Positions 26,884-36,800 of a DNA stretch of 64,000 nucleotides are shown one piece after another; position 1 is the first letter of the stretch; every line of letters begins with the position of its first letter. The translations under genes were made by a program, and so were the position numbers. Origin of the DNA: Jiangella alba (GTDB taxonomy: Bacteria > Actinomycetota > Actinomycetes > Jiangellales > Jiangellaceae); NCBI RefSeq assembly GCF_900106035.1, contig NZ_FNUC01000004.1, positions 62,001-126,000 on the forward strand, read 5' to 3'. Below the pieces are notes generated by a model. The model saw only the letters and a program-made list of their open reading frames with translations, did no database searches and had not been told where the DNA came from.

Positions 26884-29800
26884 CGCCGGCGGCTCCGGCC
26901 TCGGAGTCGCGGACGACGGGGTCGGCGCCGCCGGCCTGGACGGGGTGCAGCCGCAGGCTCGCCCCGTCCTCCACCGGCACCGTCACCGCCGACGGCGTCG
27001 CGTTGAGGACGACGACAAGCCGCTCGCGGTCCGGGTCGAGGTCGGCGCCGGCGCGGTCGTCGAGCTGCATGACGATGACGCCGGCGGGCTGCGCCGGTCC
27101 CCCGTCGCCGAACGACAGCCGCTCCTGCACCAGCGCGGCCGACCCGAGCCGGAACAGCGGCGACGAGAACCGCAGCCGCAGCAGGTCCTGCGACATCGCC
27201 GTCGCCGCCGCCAGGTCGTCCGCTCCCGGCTTCAGCGCCGGGTCGGCCAGCAACGGCCGCATGAAGTCCCACTTCGCGGCGTTGTCCGTCTCCGGCGGCA
27301 GGCCGGACCCGAAGGTGCTCTCCTGACCGGTCCAGTCGATCCGGTTGAACCAGTCGCCGGAGTCGTAGGAGTTGCGGTCCAGCGACTTCGACCGCAGCAG
27401 GTCCGCGCCCGCGTGCCAGAACGACGGGCCCTGGCCGAGCGCCGTCGTGGCCAGCGAGAGCACGTTCATCCGGACGCGATCGGCCATCGGGGTGTCCGCG
27501 GGCAGCTTGTACGCGAGCGCGTCGAACAGCGTCTCGTTGTCGTGCGCGTCGACGTAGGTGATCACCTCGGCGGGGTCGGCGGTGTAGCCGGCCGGCGAGC
27601 CGTTGTAGTCGACGTCCGCGCCGGTCACGTCCGCGCCGGTGGCGTCGGTGAAGGCGTAGTCGCGCAGGTTGCCGGTCAGCCCGACCTTGACGAGGTCCTG
27701 CAGGTGCAGCAGCCGCGCCCGCTGCTCGTCGGGCGTCCCGTTGACGGCGGCGCCGTTGGGGTCGGTGAACAGGCCGCTGCCGAAGCCCTGGATCCGCGGG
27801 TCGTCGTCGAACGGGCCGCCGCCGCGGACGCCGTCGCGCAGCCGGTCGTTGAAGGTGCCGATGCCGGCGCCGAACAGCTCGAGCTGCGTGGCCTGCCGGA
27901 ACCGGGCGTTGTCGGCGACCTCGCCGAAGTTCCAGCCCTCGCCGTACACGTAGACGGACGCGCCGTCGACGCCGTCCTTGCGCACCGTCAGTGCGTCCAG
28001 CGCGGCCCGGACCCGCTCCATCGTCGACCGGCTGTGGTGGCCCATGAGGTCGAACCGGAACCCGTCGACCTTGTAGTCGCGCGCCCAGGTGACGACGGAG
28101 TCGACGATCAGCTTCTCCATCATCGCGTGCTCCGACGCCGTGTTGGCGCAGCAGGTGGACGTCTCGACGGCGCCCGTGGCGGACAGCCGCTGGTAGTAGC
28201 CGGGCACGATGCGGTCCAGCACCGACTGGTCGTCCTGGCCGGCGGCGTGCGTGTGGTTGTAGACGACGTCCATGACGACGCGCAGCCCTGCGCCGTTGAG
28301 CGCGGCGACCATGTCGCGGAACTCGCGGGTGCGGCCGGGGCCGTCCGGGTCGGTGGCGTACGAGCCCTCCGGGACGGTGTAGTGCAGCGGGTCGTAGCCC
28401 CAGTTGAAGCCGTCCTGGCCGGCGACGGCGGTCGTGCACTCCTGCTGCGCGGTTCCGGCCGGGTCGGCGGCTGTCAGCGCCGCCAGGTCGCAGGCCGGCG
28501 TCTGCTGGTCGGCGCGGTTCTCCGGCACCGTCGCGAGGTCGAACACCGGCAGCAGGTGGACGGTGTTCAGCCCGGCGTCCGCGAGCGCCGAGAGGTGCCG
28601 CATGCCCGCGCCGTCCGCGTCCGTGAACGCCTGGTAGGTGCCGCGGTGCTCCGCCGGGACGGAGGTGTCGCCGACGGAGAAGTCGCGGACGTGCAGCTCG
28701 TAGATGGTGGAGTCCTCGGGCTGCGCCAGCTCCGGCTTGGCCAGCGCGTCCCAGCCGGCTGGTTCGAGCGCCGGATCGGCGAGGTCGACGACGAGCGAGC
28801 GCTGCGTCGCCGTCAGCGCGACGGAGTACGGGTCGGTGACGACGTTCGTCTCGACGCGGTCCGTCGCCGGCACGTACACGTCGACCTCGAACGCGTAGGC
28901 GGCGCCGGCCCAGCGCGGGTTGCCGCGGGCGGTCCAGACGCCGTCACGGTCGCGGCGCATCGCGACGGTCTGCTCGCCCTGACCGGGCAGTGTGAGCAGC
29001 AGGTCGACGTGCTTCGCGGTGGGCGCCCAGACGGCGACGTCGGGACGCCGTCCGTGCCAGACGACGCCCAGGTCGCGGTCCGCGGCGCCGGCGTACACGT
29101 CGTCCAGCACGCCGGGCAGCTGCACCCCGGTCGCGTCGACCAGCCGGCCGAGGTCGTCGTACGCGGCGACGGCGACTTGGCCGGTGAGCACGTCCTCGAT
29201 GTCCTTCACGTCGCCGCGCAGGCCGTCGTAGGACGCCAGGTGCGGGTAGCGCTCCTTGACGTCGGCAGGCAGCTCGACCGGCGTGAGCGGGTACGACGTC
29301 CCGCCGGTGACGGCCTCGGCGTCCAGCCCGAGCCCGCCCGTCGGCGCCGTGTGCAGCCGGAACGTCCAGCCCGCGGCCTCCGGCGGCAGGTCCCAGGCCA
29401 GCAGCCCGCGCTCCAGCCAGTGCGCCTTCTGCTGGGTGAGGTCGGCCCGCGACTCCGCCGCCGACGACGTCACCGTCAGCACGTGCGTGGCGACGTCGTA
29501 GCTCATCGTGGTCCGGGCGCCGGCGGGCACCGTGAACGCGATGTTCGACCCGTTCGCCTCGCCGCCCGCGCCGTAATTCTCGTCCCAGCTGAGCCCGTGC
29601 GTCACCTTGGCCTCGTACGTCCCGGCGGCGATGCCCGTCGTCGAGAGCGTGTAGACGCCATCGCCGTCGAGGTCCTTCAGCCACGACCGCATGCAGGCCG
29701 GGTCCCAGTCGGCCGCGCAGCCCAGCTCGGACTGGAACGACCCCGGCACGGAGACGATCGGATCCTGCGCGTCGCTCGTGACCCAGTGCGTCGCATGGTC

Positions 29801-32752
29801 GTAGTAGAACGTGACGTCGCTCGGCGCGGCGAGCGGGAGCGGGATGTTCGGGCCGTCGCGGCGGGCGCCCAGGCCGTAGTTCTCCGCCCACGAGCCGTCG
29901 ATCGCGGCCTTGTACTCGAAGTCGCCCGCGGGCAGCGTGAACGTGCCCTTCCAGACGTCGTCGTTCGGGTCCAGCGTGAGCCCGGCCTGCGCGCACGCCG
30001 GGTCCCAGTCACCGGGGCAGCCCGTCTCGCTGTTGAGGCTGCCGGGGACGGTGACGCGGTCCGGCTGCTCGACCGGCCCGCCGGTGCCCGGGTCCTCGCC
30101 ACCGTCCCGCGGCTCACCGACGACGGCGTACGTCGACGTGACGGAGAGGTTGCCGGAGTGGTCCTTCAGGACGGCGCGGTACTCGAGCAGCGTGCCGTGC
30201 GCGAGGCCGCTGACGTCGTGGAAGACCTGGTACGGCGCGTTGTCGTCGGTGCCGATGGGGCGCCAGTCGTCGGTGCCGAGCGGCCGCCAGGCCAGCGTGA
30301 CCTGGTTGAACCCACTGCCCGGCCCAGCACCGGCGGCGGGCACGGCGACGCCGATCTCCGCGCGGCCGCCGACGGTGCCGCCCGCGCCCGGCGTGCGGAA
30401 CTGCACCGCGGGCGCGTCCTTCGACGGCTTCAGCGGCTTCGGTGCCCGCCAGACCACGGCGGACAGCGGCGGGACGGTGACCGAGACCCGGCCCTGGGCG
30501 TCGGACCTCGTGCTCGTCGCCGACGCGGGCCAGACCGGCTGGAACGTCGTCCGCGGGTTGAACGTCGCGAAGCTCACCGTCTGGGCGTCCGTCGAGTTGT
30601 TGGTCGCGACGACGTACTCGACCTGCTCGTCGGCGTCGATGCGGCTGAACGCGTACACGCCGGCGTCGTCGCTCGCATAGCGGTGGATCTGCGCGCCGTC
30701 GGCCAGCGCCGGGTGCTCGTCGCGCAGGGCGGCCAGCTCGGCGAGGTGCCGGTAGATCGGGTGGTCCGGGTCGAAGTTCTCCTCCGCCGTCGTCGCGTCG
30801 GTGCCGATGAGGTCGTCGTCGTTGTAGCTGGTCACCTGGCTCGGGAACATGTCCTGACGGGCGTCCTTGTCGCCGCCGTCGCCGGTGAAGCCCTGCTCGT
30901 CGCCGTAGTAGACGACCGGCTGGCCGCGGGTCAGGTACATGAGGTCGTGCGCGAGCAGCGCGCGGTCGAGCTGTTCGCCCGCGCCGGCCCCGGTCTGCTG
31001 GACGAACCGGCCGATGCGGCCCATGTCGTGGTTGCCGAGGAACGTCGGCAGCGAGTACGCGTTCGAGTCGGTGTCGGTGTAGTGGTCGTCGCCGGCGAAC
31101 AGATCGCGCAGCTCCGTCGTCGGGCGGCCGGTCGCGAAGCCCTGCGCGCGGGCCTGGAAGCCGAAGTCGATGGTGGCCTGCAGCCCGCCCTCGGTCGTGT
31201 ATCGCGCCATCGCCGCCGGGTTCGCGTCGTACACCTCGCCGAACATGAAGAAGTCGTCGGCGCCCGACTCGTGCGCCGCGTCCAGCACCTCCGGCGCGAA
31301 CTTCTGCCAGAACTCCATGTTGACGTGCTTGACGGTGTCAATGCGGAACCCGTCAACCCCGAATGCCGCCCAGTATTGATAAATGTTGATCAACCCATCG
31401 CGAACCGCCGGCTGCTCGGTGAACAGGTCGTCGAGCCCGACGAAGTCGCCGTACAGATCGCCCTCGGTGCCGTCGAAGGCCGCGTCGCCGCGGTTGTGGT
31501 AGAGCGTCGGGTCGTTCAGCCAGGCCGGCACCTTGACCGTCGCGTCCTCCGGCGTGCGGAAGAGCGGCGTGTACGGGAACGACGTCTGCGCGTCGAGCTC
31601 GGGGAAGGTGTCGCCGGCGGCGTAGGCGGAGTCGTCGAACTCGGTGCCGGCGGCGTCCGTGTACGGCGCCTCGCTCTTCGGGATGTAGGTGTAGGCGCCT
31701 TCCTCGTAGTCGATGACGTCCGCCGTGTGGTTCGTGATGATGTCGAAGAACACCTTGATGCCCCGCTCGTGCGCCTCGTCGATGAGCCGGCGCAGCTCGT
31801 CGTTCGTGCCGAGATGCGGGTCGATGCGGGTGAAGTCGGTGATCCAGTAGCCGTGGTAGCCGGCGCTGACGTCGGCGCCGCTGCCCTGCACCGGCCGGTT
31901 CATGAACGACGGCGTCAGCCAGATGGCCGTCGTGCCGAGGTCCTCGATGTAGTCGAGCCGGCGCAGGATTCCGGCGAGGTCGCCGCCGTGGTAGAACCCT
32001 TTGTCCGCGGGGTCGAGCCCGTGCACCAGCCGCGGCTCCTCCGTCCCCGGCGGCACCTCGTACCCGCCGGTGTCGTTCGACGGGTCGCCGTTGTCGAACC
32101 GGTCCGCCATCACGAAGTAGAACCGCTCGTCGGTCAGGCCCGCGCGCAGGCTGGTGCCGGCCAGCTGCTCGTCCTCCTCGGTGACGCCGGGCGGCGGGTT
32201 CGTCGGCGCGACCGCGATGCGGTGACTCTCGTCGTCGTACGAGAACGTCACCTCGGCCGGCGCCTCCAGCACCAGCGGCAGGTTCGGCCCGTTCGCGACG
32301 CCGCCGGCGCCGTAGTTCTCGTCCCAGCTGCCGTTCAGGGCGACCTTGAACTCGTACGAGCCCGCCGGCAGCTCCACCGCCAGCGCATACCCGCCCCCGT
32401 CGGCCGGTGTCAGCGCGGTGGCGGCGCAGGCCGGGTCCCAGTCGGCCGGGCAGCCCAGCTCGCTCTGCAGACTCCCCACCAACGTGACGACCCTCGCCGC
32501 CGCAGCCTCCGCGCCCGCGCCCGTCTCCCCGATCGCCGCCGCAGCCTCCGCGCCCGCGCCGGCCGTCGCAGCGGCGGCCCCAGCCGTCGCCTGTAGCGCC
32601 GCCATCCCCGCCGCGTCGTGCGTCGTGGCTGCCGCACTCGCCGCGGCGGGCGGCGCGACCGCGGCCGACGGAGCCGCCGCTGCGGCGACCGTTCCCACTG
32701 CGGCGGCGAGGGCGAGGGCAAGGAGTCGGCGACTGGGCGGCGGAGTCGGCAT
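26840..32752 (-). CDS. Secreted amylopullulanase: alpha-amylase plus type I pullulanase in one chain
   Basis: This 1970-residue extracellular enzyme degrades starch and pullulan. A signal peptide covers about residues 1-38, followed by an Ala-rich linker. Three starch-module-like (X25-type) domains share GS(L/F)(Q/N)SE(L/T)GC and NYG; they lie near 88-182, 905-1000 and 1005-1095. Residues about 205-750 are a GH13 alpha-amylase domain: [18 protein letters not shown] (nucleophile D472), FGEVYD (acid E506) and LGNHDMGR (D576). Residues about 1150-1970 are the pullulanase part: [28 protein letters not shown] and [10 protein letters not shown]. Both active sites look intact. The ATG at 32752 gives the signal peptide. 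Confidence 0.93.
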   Translation of the reverse strand: MPTPPPSRRLLALALAAAVGTVAAAAAPSAAVAPPAAASAAATTHDAAGMAALQATAGAAAATAGAGAEAAAAIGETGAGAEAAAARVVTLVGSLQSELGCPADWDPACAATALTPADGGGYALAVELPAGSYEFKVALNGSWDENYGAGGVANGPNLPLVLEAPAEVTFSYDDESHRIAVAPTNPPPGVTEEDEQLAGTSLRAGLTDERFYFVMADRFDNGDPSNDTGGYEVPPGTEEPRLVHGLDPADKGFYHGGDLAGILRRLDYIEDLGTTAIWLTPSFMNRPVQGSGADVSAGYHGYWITDFTRIDPHLGTNDELRRLIDEAHERGIKVFFDIITNHTADVIDYEEGAYTYIPKSEAPYTDAAGTEFDDSAYAAGDTFPELDAQTSFPYTPLFRTPEDATVKVPAWLNDPTLYHNRGDAAFDGTEGDLYGDFVGLDDLFTEQPAVRDGLINIYQYWAAFGVDGFRIDTVKHVNMEFWQKFAPEVLDAAHESGADDFFMFGEVYDANPAAMARYTTEGGLQATIDFGFQARAQGFATGRPTTELRDLFAGDDHYTDTDSNAYSLPTFLGNHDMGRIGRFVQQTGAGAGEQLDRALLAHDLMYLTRGQPVVYYGDEQGFTGDGGDKDARQDMFPSQVTSYNDDDLIGTDATTAEENFDPDHPIYRHLAELAALRDEHPALADGAQIHRYASDDAGVYAFSRIDADEQVEYVVATNNSTDAQTVSFATFNPRTTFQPVWPASATSTRSDAQGRVSVTVPPLSAVVWRAPKPLKPSKDAPAVQFRTPGAGGTVGGRAEIGVAVPAAGAGPGSGFNQVTLAWRPLGTDDWRPIGTDDNAPYQVFHDVSGLAHGTLLEYRAVLKDHSGNLSVTSTYAVVGEPRDGGEDPGTGGPVEQPDRVTVPGSLNSETGCPGDWDPACAQAGLTLDPNDDVWKGTFTLPAGDFEYKAAIDGSWAENYGLGARRDGPNIPLPLAAPSDVTFYYDHATHWVTSDAQDPIVSVPGSFQSELGCAADWDPACMRSWLKDLDGDGVYTLSTTGIAAGTYEAKVTHGLSWDENYGAGGEANGSNIAFTVPAGARTTMSYDVATHVLTVTSSAAESRADLTQQKAHWLERGLLAWDLPPEAAGWTFRLHTAPTGGLGLDAEAVTGGTSYPLTPVELPADVKERYPHLASYDGLRGDVKDIEDVLTGQVAVAAYDDLGRLVDATGVQLPGVLDDVYAGAADRDLGVVWHGRRPDVAVWAPTAKHVDLLLTLPGQGEQTVAMRRDRDGVWTARGNPRWAGAAYAFEVDVYVPATDRVETNVVTDPYSVALTATQRSLVVDLADPALEPAGWDALAKPELAQPEDSTIYELHVRDFSVGDTSVPAEHRGTYQAFTDADGAGMRHLSALADAGLNTVHLLPVFDLATVPENRADQQTPACDLAALTAADPAGTAQQECTTAVAGQDGFNWGYDPLHYTVPEGSYATDPDGPGRTREFRDMVAALNGAGLRVVMDVVYNHTHAAGQDDQSVLDRIVPGYYQRLSATGAVETSTCCANTASEHAMMEKLIVDSVVTWARDYKVDGFRFDLMGHHSRSTMERVRAALDALTVRKDGVDGASVYVYGEGWNFGEVADNARFRQATQLELFGAGIGTFNDRLRDGVRGGGPFDDDPRIQGFGSGLFTDPNGAAVNGTPDEQRARLLHLQDLVKVGLTGNLRDYAFTDATGADVTGADVDYNGSPAGYTADPAEVITYVDAHDNETLFDALAYKLPADTPMADRVRMNVLSLATTALGQGPSFWHAGADLLRSKSLDRNSYDSGDWFNRIDWTGQESTFGSGLPPETDNAAKWDFMRPLLADPALKPGADDLAAATAMSQDLLRLRFSSPLFRLGSAALVQERLSFGDGGPAQPAGVIVMQLDDRAGADLDPDRERLVVVLNATPSAVTVPVEDGASLRLHPVQAGGADPVVRDSEAGAAGVTVPARTVAVFEQP

Positions 32753-32793
32753 CGGTCACTCCCGGGGCGGACGGCGATGTCACGGTGCCCGAG

Positions 32794-32841
32794 ACGCTAG
32801 CCACCCCCAGCGGGTCTTGCAAGACTTTCAGCAAGCTTTCA
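32794..32841 (-). promoter_or_regulatory. Pullulanase promoter with maltose-type operator
   Basis: On the minus strand TTGCAA (32822-32817) and TAGCGT (32799-32794) are spaced by 17 nt. The -35 lies inside the perfect palindrome TCTTGCAAGA (32815-32824). Next to it GCAAGACTTTCA and GCAAGCTTTCA form a tandem direct repeat (32819-32841). CTTGCA/TGCAAG sites are bound by LacI-family maltose/amylase regulators in Streptomyces, so induction by malto-oligosaccharides is inferred. Confidence 0.6.
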
Positions 32842-33390
32842 CGCGCCCGATTTGCACCCCCGCACCGCCTCTCGACACCGTCCCACCGCATCCCGCACAC
32901 GTACACCGCCCACCCCGCGCACATGCACCGCGCACCGCCACGCGCCTCGCCACCGGACCGACGTCGCCTCCAGCCCGTCCAGCACGACCCGGCCGACCAG
33001 CCAGCCAGTCAGCCGCGCCCCGTACGCGCAGCGCTCACCGCCACCGGCCGGTCAGCCGCGCCCCGCCACCGCCTCTGAGCTGTCTGCACTCCACAGGCAC
33101 GCACTGCTCACCCCCGCCGCAGCCCGGATCAGCCACCCCGGGCGCGCACCGCCACGCAGGCACCGCTCGCCGCCAGCGGCCCCGGCCCGGCCCGGCCCCG
33201 CGCGTACCGCTCGCCGCCACCGGCCCCGCCACGCGCATACCACTCACCGCCACCGGCCCCCCACCCCGCGCACATGCACCGCTCACCACCACCGGCCCCC
33301 GGCCACACAGGCGCCCGCTCACCACCACTGGGCCGGTCAGCCGCGCGCCTACCACCGTCACCCGCGCAGTCAACGCTTCGTCGCGCGGAC
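32842..33390. repeat. Gene-free region with degenerate C-rich repeats
   Basis: About 550 nt without a supportable gene. The plus strand is extremely C-rich. A core GCTCACCGCCACCGGCC or close variants recurs near 33032, 33166, 33209, 33242, 33281 and 33318, at spacings of about 33-43 nt except for the first. These are decayed tandem repeats. The complementary strand is G-rich. No promoter or RNA gene was recognised. Confidence 0.6.
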
Positions 33391-34530
33391 TCAGGCGGCC
33401 GGGACGGGCACAGGCGGCGGCGGGCCGACGTAGCGGGCGGCGGGCCGGATGATCTTGCTGTCCGCCGCCTGCTCCAGGATGTTCGCCGTCCAGCCGACGA
33501 CCCGGGCGACCGCGAACGTCGGCGTGAACATCGCCCGCGGCAGGCCGCACTGCTCCATCACGACGCCGGCGTAGAACTCGACGTTGGTGTGCAGCTCGCG
33601 TCCCGGCTTGAGCTCGGCCAGGATCGCCTCGACCTGCCGCTCCACCTCGACGGCGAATTCGGCCAGCGGGCCGCCGAAACCGGTCGCGATCTCGCGCAGC
33701 ATCCGCGAGCGCGGGTCCTCCGTGCGATACACCGGGTGACCGAAGCCCATGATCCGGTCGCCGGCCAGCACCCGCTCCCGGACCCACGCCTGAATGCGGT
33801 CCGGCGTGCCGATGGCGTCCAGGGTGTCCAGCGCCCGGCTCGGCGCGCCGCCGTGCAGCGGCCCAGACAGCGCCGCGATGCCGCCGACCAGGCAGGCCGC
33901 GACGTCGGCGCCGGTGGAGGCGATCACCCGCCCGGTGAACGTCGACGCGTTGAAGCCGTGGTCGATGGTCGAGATCAGGTACCGCTCGACGGCGCGGGCG
34001 TGCGCGGGCACCGGCTCCTGGCCGGACAGCATGTACAGGTAGTTCGCCGCGTGCCCGAGGTCGGCGCGCGGTTCGACCGGCTCCAGCCCCTGCCCGAGCC
34101 GGTACAGTGCTGCCAGCAACGTCGGCACGACGGCACCGGCCAGCAGTGCGTCGTCACGCCGCTCGTCGGCGGTGAGGTCGTAGACCGGCCGGAACCCTTC
34201 CGCCGCGCCTACCAGCGACAGCGCCGTACGCAACCCGGCCATCGGACCCGACGCGACGCTCGCGCGGGCGATCGTCGGCAGCGCCGCACGTACCTCGTCG
34301 GGCAGGCCCCGCAGTCCGGCGACCCGGCCGGCGAACGCGACGCTCTCCTCCGCCGACGGCAGCGCACCGAACAGCATGAGGTGCCAGACGTCCTCGAAGC
34401 TGCGGTTCGCGGCCAGCTCGACGGCCGAGTACTCGCGGTAGTGGTAGAAGCCCTCCCGGCCACGGACATCGCCCAGCACGGTCTCGGTGACGACGACCCC
34501 GGCCAGTCCACGCGGCACCTGTGCAGTCAT
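33391..34530 (-). CDS. Citrate synthase (CitA2-like, possibly methylcitrate synthase)
   Basis: This 379-residue citrate-synthase-fold enzyme condenses acetyl-CoA (or propionyl-CoA) with oxaloacetate. The catalytic His residues are visible in SGPLHGGAPSRAL and IMGFGHPVYRTEDPR. The third catalytic position, usually Asp in PNVDF, reads TNVEFYAG here; this Glu form occurs in the actinobacterial CitA2 branch. The ATG at 34530 was chosen because GGAGG lies 5 nt upstream. It is divergent from the HTH-citrate synthase gene across a short AT-rich region. Confidence 0.9.
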   Translation of the reverse strand: MTAQVPRGLAGVVVTETVLGDVRGREGFYHYREYSAVELAANRSFEDVWHLMLFGALPSAEESVAFAGRVAGLRGLPDEVRAALPTIARASVASGPMAGLRTALSLVGAAEGFRPVYDLTADERRDDALLAGAVVPTLLAALYRLGQGLEPVEPRADLGHAANYLYMLSGQEPVPAHARAVERYLISTIDHGFNASTFTGRVIASTGADVAACLVGGIAALSGPLHGGAPSRALDTLDAIGTPDRIQAWVRERVLAGDRIMGFGHPVYRTEDPRSRMLREIATGFGGPLAEFAVEVERQVEAILAELKPGRELHTNVEFYAGVVMEQCGLPRAMFTPTFAVARVVGWTANILEQAADSKIIRPAARYVGPPPPVPVPAA

Positions 34531-34572
34531 GGTTCCTCCAAGCACGCTCAATAGTTGACAGTAATGATAGAT

Positions 34573-34592
34573 ATATTGATTTGAGTCAATAT
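34573..34592. promoter_or_regulatory. AT-rich inverted repeat between divergent citrate synthase genes
   Basis: ATATTGA-TTTGAG-TCAATAT is a perfect 7-bp inverted repeat, with AGATAT/ATATCT sequence continuing outward. TTGACA (34555-34560) on the plus strand and TTGACT (34589-34584) on the minus strand are -35 candidates for the divergent genes. The stretch is strikingly AT-rich for this genome and is the natural operator for the DNA-binding citrate synthase next to it. Confidence 0.6.
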
Positions 34593-34609
34593 CTGGATGA
34601 AGGTGGGCG

Positions 34610-35902
34610 ATGGTGGAGCAGCGTCGGCTGACGACTCAACAGGTCGCGGCCCGGCTCGGGGTCAAGCCCGAGACGGTGTACGCCTACGTGAGCCGCGGCC
34701 TGCTCGGCAGTCGGCGCGGCGCCGGGGGCCGGGCCAGCACGTTCGACCCCGACGAGGTGGAGCGGCTGGCGCGCCGGCGACGGGGTCGCCCGGACGCCGG
34801 TTCCGCCGTTGAGCGCGAGCACGATGCGGCCGGCCCGGTCTACAGCGGCGTGACCCTGATCGAGGGCGACCGCTACTACTACCGCGGCGTCGATCCGGTC
34901 GAGCTGGCGCGGCGGACGTCGTTCGAACCGGTGGCGTGGTGGTTGTGGACCGGCGAAGAACGGCTCGACCCGCAGTTCGTTGCTCCGGCGGCAGGACTCG
35001 CCGCGGCCCGCGCCGCTGGTGACGCGTTGCCGCCGCAGGCAGGGCTGGTCGACAGGCTCCGGGTGGCGGCGGTCGCCGCGGCGGCCGTCGATCCGGTCCG
35101 GTTCGACCTGCGCCCCGGCACCGTCGCGGCGACGGCCCGCGGACTCATCGCCACCTTCGTCGACGCGCTCCCCCGCCGCGACGGCCGGAGTGAGGATACC
35201 GGCCGCGACACGACAGGGAGCACTGGCGGGGCGGCAGCCGAGGGCGAGTTCATCGCCGAGCGGTTGTGGCCGCGGTTGACCGACCGCCCGGCCGGGCCGT
35301 ACGCCGTGCACATCCTGGACCGGGCGCTGGTGCTGTTGATCGACCACGGACTCGCGGCGTCGACCGTGACGGCGCGGGCGGCGGCGTCGGCACGGGCGCA
35401 TCCGTACGCCGTCGTCTCGGCGGCGCTCGGCACCGCGGAGGGGCCGCTGCACGGCGGAGCGAGCGGCCTGGCGCACCGGATGCTCATCGACGTGCTCGAG
35501 AGGGGCGCCGAGCCGGTCGTCGCCGAGCACCTGCGCGCGGGGCGGCGGATCCCGGGGCTGGGGCACCGGCTCTACCGGACCAACGATCCGCGGGCGCAGG
35601 TTCTGTTCGAACGGCTCGCGGCCATGCCCGAGGCCGCGCCCGCCCTGGCCGCCGCGCGCGCCGTCACCGAGACCGCCGCGACGCACCTGCCGCTGCCGGC
35701 GAACGTCGATCTGGCGCTGGCGACGCTGACGGTCGCGGCCGGCATGCCCCCGGAGGCGGGCGAGGCGATCTTCACGGTGGCGCGGACGGCGGGCTGGATC
35801 GCGCACGCTCTGGAGGAGTACGACGAGCGGGCGCTGCGGGTCCGCGTCACCGGCCGGTACGAGGGCCCACCGCCGCCGCAGCCGCTACCGTCGCTGTTCT
35901 GA
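34610..35902 (+). CDS. Citrate synthase fused to an N-terminal helix-turn-helix domain
   Basis: This is a 430-residue protein. Residues about 5-60 form a MerR/excisionase-type HTH (LTTQQVAARLGVKPETVYAYVSRGLL) with a basic RRRRGRP tail. Residues about 75-425 are a citrate synthase fold with both catalytic His residues (GPLHGGASGLAH, GLGHRLYRTNDPR) and the Asp (PANVDLALA) present. A low-complexity loop (about 195-213) interrupts the middle. It may be an enzyme that also acts as a regulator sensing oxaloacetate or acetyl-CoA, or a regulator using the enzyme fold as ligand sensor. It is divergent from a canonical-type citrate synthase. Confidence 0.88.
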   Translation: MVEQRRLTTQQVAARLGVKPETVYAYVSRGLLGSRRGAGGRASTFDPDEVERLARRRRGRPDAGSAVEREHDAAGPVYSGVTLIEGDRYYYRGVDPVELARRTSFEPVAWWLWTGEERLDPQFVAPAAGLAAARAAGDALPPQAGLVDRLRVAAVAAAAVDPVRFDLRPGTVAATARGLIATFVDALPRRDGRSEDTGRDTTGSTGGAAAEGEFIAERLWPRLTDRPAGPYAVHILDRALVLLIDHGLAASTVTARAAASARAHPYAVVSAALGTAEGPLHGGASGLAHRMLIDVLERGAEPVVAEHLRAGRRIPGLGHRLYRTNDPRAQVLFERLAAMPEAAPALAAARAVTETAATHLPLPANVDLALATLTVAAGMPPEAGEAIFTVARTAGWIAHALEEYDERALRVRVTGRYEGPPPPQPLPSLF

Positions 35903-36350
35903 CGGCCCCGGCAACGGGCGCGCCGAACAGGTGGAAGGCCGGACGAGCGCCGGACGCACGGTCCTGACGGCTTCGGTAGCCGGCGCGCCCGAACCCCACG
36001 AGCGGCGCCGGTTGAGGGCCGGCTCACGGCCCTGACGAGTCCGGCGGGCAGGTGCCCGACAAACCTGAAAGTTACGCCAGAGGGCAGGCGTCGCCGCTGT
36101 CTGGCAGCGCCGGCGGCAAGCGACGAACGGGAGGAAGGCCGGTCGAGGGCCGGCGTCAGTCCCCGCGGAGCCGGCGGCAGATGCTCGACAGCGCAGGAGA
36201 AGGCCCCGGTCGAGGGCCGGTCCGCCCGCTCGGGCGGCAGGTGCTCGACGGCGCAGGAGGGTGCCCGGTCGAGGGCCGGCGTCATCCCTCCACCGGCTCA
36301 GGCGGTAGGTGCTCGACAGCGCAGGAGAAGGCCCAGGTCGAGGGCCGGCT
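35903..36350. repeat. Gene-free region made largely of degenerate copies of the HxlR gene 3' end
   Basis: About four imperfect copies of a 66-67-nt unit lie at roughly 36101-36167, 36168-36227, 36228-36294 and 36295-36360. They resemble the last 60 nt of the adjacent HxlR gene (36361-36421). Shared cores are GGTCGAGGGCCGG and GCTCGACRGCGCAGGAG. Read on the minus strand they would encode variants of PALD...AVEHLPPE. The remaining part (35903-36100) shows weaker similarity. No separate gene is supported. Confidence 0.65.
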
Positions 36351-36713
36351 TCAGTCCTCCGCCGGCTCGGGCGGTAGATGCTCGACGGCCCAGGAGGAGA
36401 TCTGGTCGAGGGCCGGCATGAGGGCGCAGCCGTGGTCGGTGAGCTCGTAGGTGACGGAGACCGGCGGGCCCTCGTCGACCCGGCGGCGGACGAGGTGGTT
36501 GCGCGTCAGCTCGGCGAGGCGATCGGCCAGGACGGAGTCGCTGAGGCCGTCGATGGCGCGCGACAGTTCCCGGAAACCGGCCGGACCGGTGCGCAGACTG
36601 CCCAGGACCAGGGCGTTCCAACGCTTGCCCAGAATCGTGAACGCCCGGGTGAGCGCGGCGTCGGTACGAGAGCAGGCGTCCGCGTCAGGGGTGGCGCGAA
36701 CCGACGCGGGCAT
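36351..36713 (-). CDS. HxlR-family transcriptional regulator
   Basis: This 120-residue winged-helix protein has the family-specific Cys (ADACSRTDAALTRAF) followed by ILGKRWNALVLGSLRTGPAGFRELSRAIDGLSDSVLADRLAEL and a C-terminal helix ending VEHLPPEPAED. HxlR relatives such as YodB or QorR often use this Cys to sense electrophiles or oxidants. It is divergent from a FAD/NAD(P)H oxidoreductase gene, the usual target arrangement. The start at 36713 has TAGTAT ending 7 nt upstream on the minus strand. Its 3' end has been tandemly copied downstream. Confidence 0.9.
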   Translation of the reverse strand: MPASVRATPDADACSRTDAALTRAFTILGKRWNALVLGSLRTGPAGFRELSRAIDGLSDSVLADRLAELTRNHLVRRRVDEGPPVSVTYELTDHGCALMPALDQISSWAVEHLPPEPAED

Positions 36714-36720
36714 GTCAGGA

Positions 36721-36726
36721 ATACTA
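36721..36726 (-). promoter_or_regulatory. Putative -10 hexamer of the HxlR gene (leaderless)
   Basis: On the minus strand TAGTAT ends 7 nt before the ATG at 36713 and no Shine-Dalgarno lies between them. Confidence 0.45.
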
Positions 36727-36740
36727 GCGCGAGCGATGTT

Positions 36741-36783
36741 GCTTCGATTTTCGAAGCTGCTACGAGAAGGCTCGTAGCTTCGA
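36741..36783. promoter_or_regulatory. Two inverted repeats, probable HxlR operator
   Basis: GCTTCGA-TTT-TCGAAGC (36741-36757) and GCTACGAG-AAGG-CTCGTAGC (36759-36778) are perfect inverted repeats placed side by side. A third GCTTCGA half-site occurs at 36777-36783. They fill the space between the divergent HxlR and oxidoreductase promoters, exactly where a dimeric HxlR repressor would bind. Confidence 0.65.
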
Positions 36784-36800
36784 CTCTCCAAGGAGTATCC

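Noticed and set aside
26945-32596. A 1883-codon open frame on the plus strand opposite the pullulanase gene
   Set aside because: It is a shadow of the real gene: Arg/Val/Ala-rich with no domain signature. High-GC genes commonly leave antisense frames open.
35572-36285. A minus-strand gene containing repeated AVEHLPPE segments
   Set aside because: It has no start signal and extends antisense into the citrate synthase. The repeats are degenerate copies of the HxlR gene end.
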